Source: an uncultured Clostridia bacterium (GTDB lineage: Bacteria; Bacillota; Clostridia; Christensenellales; CAG-314). From it: DNA of 32,319 nucleotides. Location: the NCBI GenBank assembly GCA_934281515.1, contig CAKQXG010000008.1, positions 1 through 32,319 on the forward strand, given 5' to 3'. A program made the translations under genes and the position numbers. The notes beneath the pieces were generated by a model. That model had not been told where the DNA came from, ran no database searches, and saw only the letters and a program-made list of their open reading frames with translations. Of this stretch, positions 14,457-21,997 are shown piece after piece; position 1 is the first letter of the stretch; the number at the start of each line of letters is the position of its first letter.

Positions 14457-17351
14457 ATGAAACTTAATAAAAAACGCGGCTTTACAATTGTAGAGCTGAT
14501 CATTGTCATTGCTGTAATTGCTATTCTTGCGGCAGTGCTTATCCCCACGTTTGGCGGACTGATCAACAATGCGCAGGAAGCTAAAGATACCGCAAATGTA
14601 CGTATGCTCAACCAAGCGTTACGTGCGGACACCAGCGTAAACAAACACGACACAATGCACCAGGCAATTGCCGCGGCGCAGAACCACGGTATCGACGTAA
14701 CTCGTCTTACCGCAACAGTCCCCGGCAACGTAATTTTGTGGGACAGCGAAAACGACCTGTTTGCCTACTACAAGGTTGGAGAAAAGGGCGAGATCGGAGA
14801 GATTAGCTATATTCCGGAGTTCAAGCCCGCAAGCAAATTGCAAACGGCATACAAGTTTTGGAAAGTAAGTAAGGATGTTGCCGACCTCAAGGGCAGTTAC
14901 AGTGTATATTGGAACGGCGACAACATGACCACTGCGGAAGTGACTGTCGGTTTCGATGCCGGCGTTGCGGAAGTGGGCGAAGTGAAGTATCTGCGCACAA
15001 CAGGCGACGCTCAATCGGTTATCATTCGTACAAACGGCGGCAGTCTGACAGTCAATGCTCCTGCCGACAGCGTTGCTCACTATGGCAAGGCAAGCAAGGT
15101 AGACGTAGTTGCCGTTGCCGGCGCAACCTACAACGAGTACGGACAAGTCGGCTACATGCAAGTAGCCAGCGGTCGCGTAGTTGTGGATTCGGCTAGCGAC
15201 GTCAAGGTTGGCGCAGTGCTTGTAGTTGCCGCACAAAGCGGAAATGCCAACGACGGTGTAAAGTTGGAAGTAAACAAGTCCGACGTTCAAGTTGCCAAGG
15301 AAAGCGGAGCAAAAGTAAACGAAGTTGTAGTAAACGGCACGGCGGTGACGGAGGTTAAGGTCGCTACGGACGAAGATAAGAAACAAATGCAAGCTCAATA
15401 CGGTACTTTTGCAAATGGTACGGGTACCGAAGCCGATCCCTATCAAATTGCTAACTCGGCGGAATTGAAAGCACTGTCGGACAAGACGAACGATGGCAGC
15501 TTGGGTACTGGCAAACACTACGTTCTTGTTGCCGACATCGACATGGCTAATGTAGAATTTGCACCTATCGGTACTGTAAATCACCCTTTTAACGGCGTAT
15601 TTGACGGACAATATCACACTGTCAGTAACTTGACAATAAACAGCACAACCGGCGATGACGGTTTGTTTGGTTTTGTAAAAGGCGACGAAAACGTCGTTGA
15701 CTTCTGTTCCAATTGGAACGTAAACGGCTACAACTACGACATGTCTGGTTTGGGCAATGGCTACACTGCGGAAATTAAAAACCTTGTCGTAGAAAAAGCA
15801 ACAGTCAAGACCGCCGCCGATAAAAAGGCTACAGGTGCAGTTGTCGGCTCGGCAATCTATGCAAGTGTAACAAATATAACTGTTAAAAACTCGAATGTGG
15901 AAGGTCATAAAGGTGTAGGCGGCGTAATCGGTAACATTGACGGCGCATATGTAAACAACTGCTCCACAGACAGCTCGACAACAGTCTTTGCACGTGTATA
16001 CAACGTAGGCGGTATCATTGGCACTACGGCTAATACAAACAGTAGTAATCTAGATAAGGCGTCGGGTGTATTTAACTGCAAAAATCATGCGGTGGTTACG
16101 AAAAATGCACATGACGGATATGCTGCAGGTATTTTAGGTAGTGGACAAAACGGAAAAGAGAATGTCATTTCCGGATGTATCAACTATGGTAAAGTAGTTG
16201 TTAAAAATACCGTAAATGAAAATAGTACTAGTTCGTCTTATGGCGTTGGCGGTATTCTAGGCTCTGCTAGTGGCGTAAAACTGGTATTGAATTGTATCAA
16301 TGAAACGACTGCTACATTTGAAATTGAAAAGGGAAAACTTGAAAAGGGATTTGTAAATGCTGTTGCTGGTATCTCTTTCTATGGAAGCGGCAGTACATTC
16401 TACACCTGTACAAACAAGGCAAGTTTTTCTGTTCCGGCAAATAGCGTAGCAGGTATAACCGTATCAGAAGGCGCAGACTTGATTGCTTGCAGCAATAGTG
16501 GAAAATTGCAAAATACGCTTCTCTCTTCCGCTGTTTATCAGTTGTCGGCAGACCAGAGTTTGATAGAAATAGAAAATCAAACCTTTGCAACCGTTGCCGA
16601 ATTGCAAGCTGCTATCGAACAACAAAAGAATACGTCGGATAAGAAAAAGACGATTGTCTTGACGGAAATAACCGTGACAGACAACAGCGGCGTTCTTACT
16701 TTGCCCGATGGTATCGAAACAATCATTGCCGATACAAAGGTTTGCGACAGCGTCGTTATCTCCGACAGTTTGCTGACTGTCGACATGGTTGGTCTTAATC
16801 AAACAATCTCCACAAGCAGAACGAAAACTATTATTTTCGGTGGAAAAAACACTACAATTACCGTAAATGCAAACGTTACAGTCGACTTAATCAAGTTGAG
16901 CGGTAACAATGTCAAACTTGTAAACAACGGAACTGTCGGTACAGTATCAATTGAACAACGCGCAGAAGTTGTTGAAGTGGAAAACAACGGAACAATGAAT
17001 CGTTTTGATATGGTAGCCACATCTGCAAAAGTGTTGCTGACAAATAAGGGTACTATTTCAAGAACCGATGACAAACACACAATTCATGTTGAAAGTGCGG
17101 GTGAGTTGGAACTTCGCAACTATGGTACAATTTCCGGCAAGGGCAACAATCCTTATGCGTTGTTGTTCTATGACAGTTGCAGTGTCAAGATGTATGCTTA
17201 TAGCGGCAGTACAGTTACAGGCGGATTTGCGCCCTATCGTGGACAACACTCCATAACAATCTACTACCAAGACGGTACAACGATTGACGGACGTGCTTGG
17301 ACAACCGTAGCAAATGAAAAATATGGTGTGGCTGTACAGCTTTTCAAATAG
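14457..17351 (+). CDS. Large prepilin-like surface protein with GLUG-type beta-repeats
   Basis: The 964-residue protein opens with a type IV prepilin N-terminus: basic leader MKLNKKRG, cleavage expected after G8, then FTIVELIIVIAVIAILAAVLIP with E13 as the conserved fifth residue of the mature chain. After a pseudopilin-like stem (to about residue 115) come beta-rich segments. Residues about 318-405 (GTEADPYQIANSAELKAL...) resemble the GLUG-type surface repeat entry, and 435-660 hold glycine-rich VGGIIG-type repeats. Near the end (about 820-895) N-x-G-T motifs recur four times at 20-25 residue spacing, suggesting a beta-helix. It is ten times longer than an ordinary pilin, so it is better seen as a pilin-anchored adhesin-like protein. 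No pilus ATPase, prepilin peptidase or assembly platform gene is in the window. Codons in the second half (from about 16000) look more AT-rich. ATG 14457 follows AAGGAG. Its promoter is probably the poly-G one. Confidence 0.85.
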   Translation: MKLNKKRGFTIVELIIVIAVIAILAAVLIPTFGGLINNAQEAKDTANVRMLNQALRADTSVNKHDTMHQAIAAAQNHGIDVTRLTATVPGNVILWDSENDLFAYYKVGEKGEIGEISYIPEFKPASKLQTAYKFWKVSKDVADLKGSYSVYWNGDNMTTAEVTVGFDAGVAEVGEVKYLRTTGDAQSVIIRTNGGSLTVNAPADSVAHYGKASKVDVVAVAGATYNEYGQVGYMQVASGRVVVDSASDVKVGAVLVVAAQSGNANDGVKLEVNKSDVQVAKESGAKVNEVVVNGTAVTEVKVATDEDKKQMQAQYGTFANGTGTEADPYQIANSAELKALSDKTNDGSLGTGKHYVLVADIDMANVEFAPIGTVNHPFNGVFDGQYHTVSNLTINSTTGDDGLFGFVKGDENVVDFCSNWNVNGYNYDMSGLGNGYTAEIKNLVVEKATVKTAADKKATGAVVGSAIYASVTNITVKNSNVEGHKGVGGVIGNIDGAYVNNCSTDSSTTVFARVYNVGGIIGTTANTNSSNLDKASGVFNCKNHAVVTKNAHDGYAAGILGSGQNGKENVISGCINYGKVVVKNTVNENSTSSSYGVGGILGSASGVKLVLNCINETTATFEIEKGKLEKGFVNAVAGISFYGSGSTFYTCTNKASFSVPANSVAGITVSEGADLIACSNSGKLQNTLLSSAVYQLSADQSLIEIENQTFATVAELQAAIEQQKNTSDKKKTIVLTEITVTDNSGVLTLPDGIETIIADTKVCDSVVISDSLLTVDMVGLNQTISTSRTKTIIFGGKNTTITVNANVTVDLIKLSGNNVKLVNNGTVGTVSIEQRAEVVEVENNGTMNRFDMVATSAKVLLTNKGTISRTDDKHTIHVESAGELELRNYGTISGKGNNPYALLFYDSCSVKMYAYSGSTVTGGFAPYRGQHSITIYYQDGTTIDGRAWTTVANEKYGVAVQLFK

Positions 17352-17370
17352 ACACTTTCAAGGTGTAAAA

Positions 17371-17408
17371 AAAAGTGGGGTCGACCTGTTCGGGTCGACC
17401 CCACTTTT
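17371..17408. terminator. Strong bidirectional terminator between convergent genes
   Basis: AAAAGTGGGGTCGACC (17371-17386) pairs perfectly with GGTCGACCCCACTTTT (17393-17408) around a 6-base loop. A run of eight A (17367-17374) gives the minus-strand transcript of the UbiB gene a U8 tail; the plus-strand tail has four T. Confidence 0.95.
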
Positions 17409-17454
17409 GTAATATTAAGTGGTTGTCTGTTTTATCTTGTAATGTTAGCGGCAA

Positions 17455-19029
17455 CTATCTGTTTTTGTATTCCAGGTAGCACAGCACTGCAAACACTATG
17501 CCCGTTACCGCAAAGCCGAGTGCCAGCGCAACAAACAAAATAATAAGCAACACCTTGTATACTACCAATTGACTTACGGCATACAGCACGCACAGCACGG
17601 CGGCAAGCACTACCAACTCCAATGCAAGCAAAATTGCCAAACACAGCCGTATGTTGTTTTTGGTTTGCGTTCTCGTCAACTTGTCGGCGTTTTGCAGGTT
17701 GATGTTGACCAGTCCTTCGCCTCGCAATGCCTGCATCAGCAGTTCCGACAGGCGTGTGGGTAGCAACGCAACCTTTCTCGACGATACGTATGCCGTTTTC
17801 AGTTGCCGCAGTATGTCGGAGGGTTGCGGTTCGTCCTGCTGTTGTCCGTTGACGTGGTTGGCTAGTACCGTCATCAGGTTGACGGAGTTGTCAAGCGCAG
17901 ACACCGTTTCTTGCAAAAGTATCAGCGCGCGACACAGCACGGTTATGTTTTCCGGAAGTATCATGCCGTGACGGTTAATTATATTCATAAATTCCGTCAA
18001 CAGCTCCGCCATATCGAATGTAGCAATGGCTTGATTGGCGTGTTTTTTCAGCAAAAAATCGATGTCACGGTACAGAGCAATGTGGTCCACGTCCTTGGTG
18101 GTGCGCACGATTGTCAGCACAAGGTCCTTTACTTCGTAACTGTCTTCGGCAATCACTGCCTTGACCATCTTGCGGTACACGGCAAGGTCGTTTTCCGACA
18201 ACACGCCGACCATACCGAGATCTATCCACACGATTTTGCCGCCGCGCACCAGTATGTTGCCGTTGTGCGGATCGGCGTGGTAAAAGCCGTTGTCCAATGC
18301 CTGATGCATGTAGTTTTCCACCAGCTTTTGCGCTATTTCCGCCGTGTCGTAGCCTTCTGCACGAAGTTTGTCGGGGTCGGACAACTTGATGCCGTCCACG
18401 AGTTCCATTGTCAGCACGTGCGACGTGGTGTATTTGCGATATACCTTGGGGAAGGCAACGTAGGCAATGTCGCTGTTGGTGGCTGCCATTGTGTCCAGGT
18501 TGTCGGCTTCGTTAAGGAAGTCGGTTTCTCGGTCCATTACATGCCAAATTTCCTCCGTCATTTGTTGGAGGTCGACGGAGGTTGGCAGCACGGGCAGCAA
18601 CTTGATGTATTTGATTGCCGACAAAAACAATTCCATGTCTTGCGTAATTGTTTCGCGGATGTTTTTGCGCATTACTTTAAGTACCGCTTCTGTGCCGTCT
18701 GTCAGACGTGCGCGGTGCACCTGCGCAATGGAAGCCGACCCGATTGGCACGGGATCGATTTCGGCAAAAACATCGGTGGCGCCAAGCTCGTCGGTAATTA
18801 TTTGTCGTACTTCTTCGTAGGGCATCGGCTTGACGTTGTCTTTCAGTTTGACAAATTCGTCGGCATACGCCTTTGGGATAAGGTCGGGGCGAGTGCTAAG
18901 CACCTGCCCGATCTTGACAAACGTGGGTCCCAACTCCTCCAATACCACACGGATGTCGGCAGGAGTGTGATTCTTAGCAATCTTGTGACGTGACAGTACC
19001 TTGATTATTTGTTTAAGTCGTCGGTTCAT
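17455..19029 (-). CDS. UbiB/AarF (ABC1) family atypical kinase
   Basis: This 524-residue protein belongs to the ABC1/UbiB/ADCK atypical kinase family. Seen are the KxGQ motif (KIGQ, 39-42) with STRPDL, the Ala-rich nucleotide loop PIGSASIAQVHRA (95-107), the lysine of AVLKVM (K118), NGFYHADPHNGNI as catalytic loop and WIDLGMVG as metal-binding motif. Two hydrophobic segments at the C-terminus anchor it in the membrane. In ubiquinone-producing bacteria this family aids quinone synthesis; in anaerobic Firmicutes its role is unclear and may concern membrane lipids. Its start overlaps the end of the phasin-like gene by 17 bases, so the two are translationally linked. This pairing is, as far as I know, recurrent in clostridia. 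Confidence 0.93.
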   Translation of the reverse strand: MNRRLKQIIKVLSRHKIAKNHTPADIRVVLEELGPTFVKIGQVLSTRPDLIPKAYADEFVKLKDNVKPMPYEEVRQIITDELGATDVFAEIDPVPIGSASIAQVHRARLTDGTEAVLKVMRKNIRETITQDMELFLSAIKYIKLLPVLPTSVDLQQMTEEIWHVMDRETDFLNEADNLDTMAATNSDIAYVAFPKVYRKYTTSHVLTMELVDGIKLSDPDKLRAEGYDTAEIAQKLVENYMHQALDNGFYHADPHNGNILVRGGKIVWIDLGMVGVLSENDLAVYRKMVKAVIAEDSYEVKDLVLTIVRTTKDVDHIALYRDIDFLLKKHANQAIATFDMAELLTEFMNIINRHGMILPENITVLCRALILLQETVSALDNSVNLMTVLANHVNGQQQDEPQPSDILRQLKTAYVSSRKVALLPTRLSELLMQALRGEGLVNINLQNADKLTRTQTKNNIRLCLAILLALELVVLAAVLCVLYAVSQLVVYKVLLIILFVALALGFAVTGIVFAVLCYLEYKNR

Positions 19030-19381
19030 TGTCCTTGTTGTCGGCGGCAGGGTCGGTTGACGGAGCGTTTTGCGCCGTCAGTTTGGCAATCAACGCCGCC
19101 TTTTCCTCCGGAGTCATTTTGTCTACTTGTTTCATCAGCTCGTCGGCGGTGGGTTGTGCGCCGTCGTCCGTTGCGGACGTTTGCACCGTCACCGTGACGA
19201 TGTTGTTAAGTTCTTCGCGGATTCTGCGTTGCAGTTCCTCGTTTTTGACCTTGCATTGTCCCATTGTTTCACGACCGCGGTCGGCGGCTTGGGTCAAGGT
19301 TTTTTGTACAAAGTCTGCGCCCATGGCGGCAAGACCCAGCGTTGCATATGCCATTTCTTCCAATTGTTTCGTGATATCCAT
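19013..19381 (-). CDS. Phasin-like small helical protein upstream of UbiB kinase
   Basis: The product is a 122-residue alpha-helical protein. The first 65 residues (MDITKQLEEMAYATLGLAAM...ELNNIV) have the pattern of phasin/PhaI-like proteins: an amphipathic helix with an Ala/Gly-rich stretch, then a charged helix with KNEELQRRIREEL. The C-terminal half has a TPEEKAALIAKL motif and an acidic, Asp/Asn/Thr-rich tail. Such proteins often precede ABC1 kinase genes in Firmicutes, where no polyhydroxyalkanoate genes are present, so a granule role should not be assumed. ATG 19381 has no good ribosome binding site. An AAGGAGG lies far upstream at 19498-19504 without a start codon nearby. Confidence 0.75.
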   Translation of the reverse strand: MDITKQLEEMAYATLGLAAMGADFVQKTLTQAADRGRETMGQCKVKNEELQRRIREELNNIVTVTVQTSATDDGAQPTADELMKQVDKMTPEEKAALIAKLTAQNAPSTDPAADNKDNEPTT

Positions 19382-19518
19382 AGTGTTTTGCCAAGTTTGC
19401 AGTCGAAGTGTAAGTTACGGTTGTTGCCTACTCCATCGGTGTTGCGGCCGTCGTTTGTGTTGCCCGACGTGGCGTTTGCCGCTACAAGCTTGGTATACCT
19501 CCTTGTTTTGATGTCACC

Positions 19519-19547
19519 ATTATACGACAACTTTTTGCATTTGAAAA
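19519..19547 (-). promoter_or_regulatory. Candidate promoter of the phasin-ubiB operon
   Basis: On the minus strand TTTTCA (19542-19547), 17 bases, perfect TATAAT (19519-19524). It gives a leader of about 130 bases to ATG 19381. This leader contains a consensus AAGGAGG at 19498-19504 that is not followed by a usable start codon. Confidence 0.5.
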
Positions 19548-19658
19548 CAGACAAATTACGACAGGTGTCTAAAAATTTGACAAATGTTTCAATTTGGTTG
19601 TTTTCTTTTGCGCGCGCTTATCGTATAATGTACACGGTACAAAAGGAAGTAAACGTAT

Positions 19659-19898
19659 ATGAGTCAGTTTAAGCAAATAGTAGTGCAAATACACGTAGAC
19701 AACATAGTGCGGTCGTTGCGTACTGCGCCGCAGCAGGCTGTGCGCCGATTGGTGGAGCTGGGGTTGAGTATTTGCGACAATCCCGTTGTCAAACGGCAAA
19801 AGGAACAGCTGTGCGCCACTCTGTCCAAGTTGGTGGACGAAGGACGTATAAGCGAAGTAAAGCAGTGGTTTGCCGATACGTTTATCGGCAAAAGCTAA
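19659..19898 (+). CDS. Small hypothetical protein, 79 residues
   Basis: I do not recognise this family. The product is soluble and probably helical: MSQFKQIVVQIHVDNIVRSL, then an Arg-rich stretch and NPVVKRQKEQLCATLSKLV. No signal peptide or membrane segment is present. ATG 19659 is preceded by AAAGGAAG at about nine bases, and a perfect TATAAT (19624-19629) lies 30 bases before the start, though with only a poor -35 box. The stop codon overlaps the stop of the convergent TetR gene by four bases, so neither gene has room for a terminator there. Confidence 0.72.
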   Translation: MSQFKQIVVQIHVDNIVRSLRTAPQQAVRRLVELGLSICDNPVVKRQKEQLCATLSKLVDEGRISEVKQWFADTFIGKS

Positions 19899-20404
19899 AA
19901 CAATGCGGCAAAGCGGCAGGCTTGTTGCGCCATGGTTTTGGCAGACGTGTGCTTGTCGTCAATACACCAACTTGTCACAACTCCAGTCAATCCGTTGGCA
20001 AAGAAATCGGCCTCGAGGTCGGTTTCTTTTATTTTGCCGTCGGTCAGGTCGACAAGTAAACTTTTGGCAAGAGTGCCGAAGTACGCCGCAAAGTTGTCGC
20101 GCGCACGACTGTCGAATAATTTTCGGAAGAATTTGCGTTGTTTGTCAAGTTCGTCGAACAGCGACTCGAATGCTTGCTCCGCGCTGCCGTTGTCCAGCAT
20201 GTCGGCAAAGGGCGCAAACAGCTCGGTGTAGAAGATGTGGTTGACAAGATCGTACTTGTCGGCAAAGTGGTAGTAGAATGTTTGTCGGTTGACGGTTGTG
20301 CGCTTGGCAATCTCGTCTACGGTCACTTCGTCGAAGCCTCGTTGCTCGACAAGTGACTTAAACGACGCTACTATTGCACGTTTGGTCAAATCTCGTGCCG
20401 CCAT
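19895..20404 (-). CDS. TetR/AcrR-family transcriptional regulator
   Basis: This TetR-type repressor has 169 residues. The N-terminal DNA-binding domain is clear: LTKRAIVASFKSLVEQRGFDEVTVDEIAKRTTVNRQTFYYHFADKYDLV, written here in continuous order over residues 5-54, contains the helix-turn-helix and the FYYHF motif. The C-terminal ligand domain resembles the short form found in DhaS-like regulators. No efflux pump or other obvious target is adjacent, so it may act on itself or at a distance. ATG at 20404 follows AAAGGAGGT. Upstream is a promoter at 20589-20617 with a leader of about 180 bases. The 3' end overlaps the convergent small gene. Confidence 0.9.
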   Translation of the reverse strand: MAARDLTKRAIVASFKSLVEQRGFDEVTVDEIAKRTTVNRQTFYYHFADKYDLVNHIFYTELFAPFADMLDNGSAEQAFESLFDELDKQRKFFRKLFDSRARDNFAAYFGTLAKSLLVDLTDGKIKETDLEADFFANGLTGVVTSWCIDDKHTSAKTMAQQACRFAALF

Positions 20405-20588
20405 GTGGCTACCTCCTTTGCAGATTTTGTGCGCTGCCTGCAACAAAGCGTTGCGCCTACATTGTGTATTATGTGCAGAAATGCCGTAACAAAACGGGTT
20501 TGACGTTGCGTGCGCGACGGTGTCGCATCTTGTCGCAAGTGCGTTTCTTTTATCGCATGCAGGGCGTGGCAAATACGCCGTCGACTAC

Positions 20589-20617
20589 ATTATACAATAC
20601 AACAATTCAGCCGTCAA
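20589..20617 (-). promoter_or_regulatory. Promoter of the TetR gene, overlapping the hairpin behind the repeat-protein gene
   Basis: On the minus strand TTGACG (20612-20617), 17 bases, perfect TATAAT (20589-20594). The -35 box lies in one arm of the hairpin at 20608-20634. Confidence 0.7.
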
Positions 20618-20634
20618 GGGGTACTTGGCGGCTG
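20608..20634 (-). terminator. Hairpin, probable terminator of the XRE operon
   Basis: CAGCCGTCAAG (20608-20618) pairs with CTTGGCGGCTG (20624-20634) over 11 bases with one G-U pair. The minus-strand tail is T-rich (AATTGTTGTATTGT) but has no clean T run, so termination may be partial. It lies about 30 bases after the repeat-protein stop codon. Confidence 0.5.
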
Positions 20635-20665
20635 TTTGGATTTGTTGATTTGTGTTCTTGCAATA

Positions 20666-21202
20666 CTAGTCGTGTTTGCTGTCGGTGGTATTGTTTGTGG
20701 TATTGTTTGTGGTATTGTTTGTGGTATTGTCGGTGGCATTGGCGTCGGCGTTGTCGGCGGTGGTGTCGGCGGTGGCCTTGGCTCTTTTATGCGACAAGTA
20801 TGTTTTCATCAAAAGGGTGATGTCCTTGTCATCCAAAAACGGATACAAACAATCGAGATCGATATTCGTATTAGGGTTTTGAATGTAGAATTCAACCGCT
20901 TGGTGTAGTGCATTGTCCGAAACAAACGGAATCAACGTCTTTGCAATGCGCCCTTCGTGCAATTCTTTCAGAAACTCGTCATCAACAAACACGTCGTCCA
21001 AAAACGGCAAAAACGCCGACGTGGATATGTGTTTTTCGGGATGAGCCAGGGCAAATTTGTACAGCTGCCCGACCTGTTGCTCGCTTGCAAAGGGCAGCAG
21101 CGATGTGACGGACAAGTCCGTAATCGTGCCGTCGACAATGCCGTCGACTATTTGTTGCAAGCCTTCTTCGTCCAAAAACGGTAACATATTTGCTATTTTC
21201 AT
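20666..21202 (-). CDS. Helical repeat protein with five L-x-PF motifs, unknown function
   Basis: The 178-residue protein consists of about five copies of a 26-29 residue unit marked by a Pro-Phe pair (prolines near 8, 37, 66, 92 and 121), written LPFLD, LPFAS, LPFLD, IPFVS and YPFLD. Each is followed by an amphipathic helix. The layout resembles short alpha-solenoid repeats, and a binding role is plausible. The last 40 residues are a polar tail with NNTT repeats encoded by a 12-base tandem repeat (20687-20734). No catalytic motif, signal or membrane segment is seen. ATG at 21202 has AAGGAG ten bases upstream, and its start lies two bases after the stop of the 44-residue gene. The preceding XRE regulator seems to share the same repeat type. 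Confidence 0.78.
   Translation of the reverse strand: MKIANMLPFLDEEGLQQIVDGIVDGTITDLSVTSLLPFASEQQVGQLYKFALAHPEKHISTSAFLPFLDDVFVDDEFLKELHEGRIAKTLIPFVSDNALHQAVEFYIQNPNTNIDLDCLYPFLDDKDITLLMKTYLSHKRAKATADTTADNADANATDNTTNNTTNNTTNNTTDSKHD
20687..20734. repeat. 12-base tandem repeat coding for NNTT units
   Basis: GGTATTGTTTGT is repeated three times exactly (20687-20722) and once with changes (20723-20734). It encodes the Asn/Thr-rich tail of the repeat protein on the minus strand. Because the unit is a multiple of three, copy-number changes would lengthen or shorten the tail without a frameshift. Confidence 0.85.
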
Positions 21203-21204
21203 AT

Positions 21205-21339
21205 TTACATTTCTCCTTTTATGTTTTGAAACCATGCGCCGTGCGTCAACACAAACGTCGGCGAAGTTCGCTCTGTCGGGTTGACAATGCGTGTGCCTAT
21301 GTATAAGTCCGACAGACGGTAGTCAAAAACTGATTTCAT
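21205..21339 (-). CDS. 44-residue protein between the XRE regulator and the repeat protein
   Basis: A short reading frame starts with ATG at 21337-21339 and ends with TAA at 21205-21207. The product starts MKSVFDYRLSDLYIGTRIVN and ends WFQNIKGEM. The start is preceded by GGAGGT at about four to five bases, and ATGA overlaps the stop codon of the XRE gene. Its stop lies two bases before the next start, so the three genes are packed as in a translationally coupled operon. The peptide has one aromatic-rich half and no membrane segment. I do not know a family for it. Context suggests that it works with the regulator or with the repeat protein. Confidence 0.7.
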   Translation of the reverse strand: MKSVFDYRLSDLYIGTRIVNPTERTSPTFVLTHGAWFQNIKGEM

Positions 21340-21782
21340 CGTTTACCTCCGATATACTTCCTTTCGTCAGGCGTCAATTTGTGTGCAAGAACCGCCATAT
21401 TAGCCGACACTTTGCCGTCTTTAACCGCTTTAAGTAACATAATGCGTTCCTGCGGCATAAAGACGTCGAAGTGCTCGGCAAAGTCGTAGTTTACTTTGCC
21501 GTCGGCAATTTGTTTTACCACGTACATGCGGCTGTGCCCGGCAAAGATGTCGTTTGCGTCGATGTCTACCGGTGCGCCAAGCGAAAGCAACCTTTCAAAA
21601 CTGACATCAAATAATGCGCAAAGTTCGGCAATGTTGTCTATCGACGGCGCAGCAAGTCCGCACTCCCATCTGGATACGGCTTGGTGCGACACGCCCAGCA
21701 ATTCCGCCAATTTGTCCTGGCTGTAGCCGTCGCGCGTTCGCAACTCATGTATGTTGTCGCCTATTTTTTGTAGGTCAAGCAT
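21336..21782 (-). CDS. XRE-family regulator with C-terminal repeats
   Basis: This is a 148-residue DNA-binding regulator. The helix-turn-helix of Cro/C1 type spans residues 7-62, with YSQDKLAELLGVSHQAVSRWE as core (20-40) and the common NIAELCALFDVSFERLL end. The C-terminal 70 residues hold two units of 28 residues with DGKV (94-97 and 122-125) and P-x-E-R (110-113, 138-141), similar in spacing to the downstream repeat protein. ATG at 21782 follows AAGGAGG. A hairpin with arms GACAACG/CGTTGTC lies directly before the ribosome binding site and may be an autoregulatory site. The stop overlaps the start of the 44-residue gene. Confidence 0.88.
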   Translation of the reverse strand: MLDLQKIGDNIHELRTRDGYSQDKLAELLGVSHQAVSRWECGLAAPSIDNIAELCALFDVSFERLLSLGAPVDIDANDIFAGHSRMYVVKQIADGKVNYDFAEHFDVFMPQERIMLLKAVKDGKVSANMAVLAHKLTPDERKYIGGKR

Positions 21783-21796
21783 CGTGTGTCCTCCTT

Positions 21797-21818
21797 GACA
21801 ACGTCGGGTGGCGTTGTC
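21797..21818 (-). promoter_or_regulatory. Inverted repeat at the XRE gene ribosome binding site
   Basis: GACAACG (21797-21803) and CGTTGTC (21812-21818) form a perfect 7-base inverted repeat with an 8-base spacer. It lies directly upstream of AAGGAGG. It could be an RNA hairpin affecting translation or a DNA operator for the XRE protein. Confidence 0.45.
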
Positions 21819-21889
21819 TGTTTGTCGTTGTCGAAAGTCGCACCGCGCCATGCATGCTTTGGCGACGCTGTTTTTCGATTGACAAGCAT

Positions 21890-21918
21890 ATTGTAACGCA
21901 AACTTTCGCCAAATACAA
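21890..21918 (-). promoter_or_regulatory. Promoter of the XRE operon
   Basis: On the minus strand TTGTAT (21913-21918), 17 bases, TACAAT (21890-21895), giving a leader of about 100 bases. Confidence 0.6.
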
Positions 21919-21948
21919 GCAATCGTTGGTTGCAAGTGTGCGTAATAC

Positions 21949-21981
21949 AAAAAAACGTCCGACGTAGTGGTCGAACGTTTT
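21949..21981 (-). terminator. Intrinsic terminator after glyS
   Basis: Arms 21952-21963 and 21970-21981 pair over 12 bases with one G-U pair. Seven A on the plus strand (21949-21955) give the minus transcript a U7 tail. It lies 17 bases after the glyS stop. Confidence 0.92.
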
Positions 21982-21997
21982 GCGGTCAGATGACTTA

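Noticed and set aside
14619..15908. 429-codon open frame on the minus strand
   Set aside because: It is antisense to the prepilin-like gene, shows no domain, and has the same odd Cys/Tyr/Val composition as other antisense frames.
17911..18993. 360-codon open frame on the plus strand
   Set aside because: It is the antisense of the UbiB kinase, whose motifs are complete on the minus strand.
20687..20734. Repeat array considered as CRISPR
   Set aside because: The 12-base units are contiguous without spacers and encode an Asn/Thr tail in frame.
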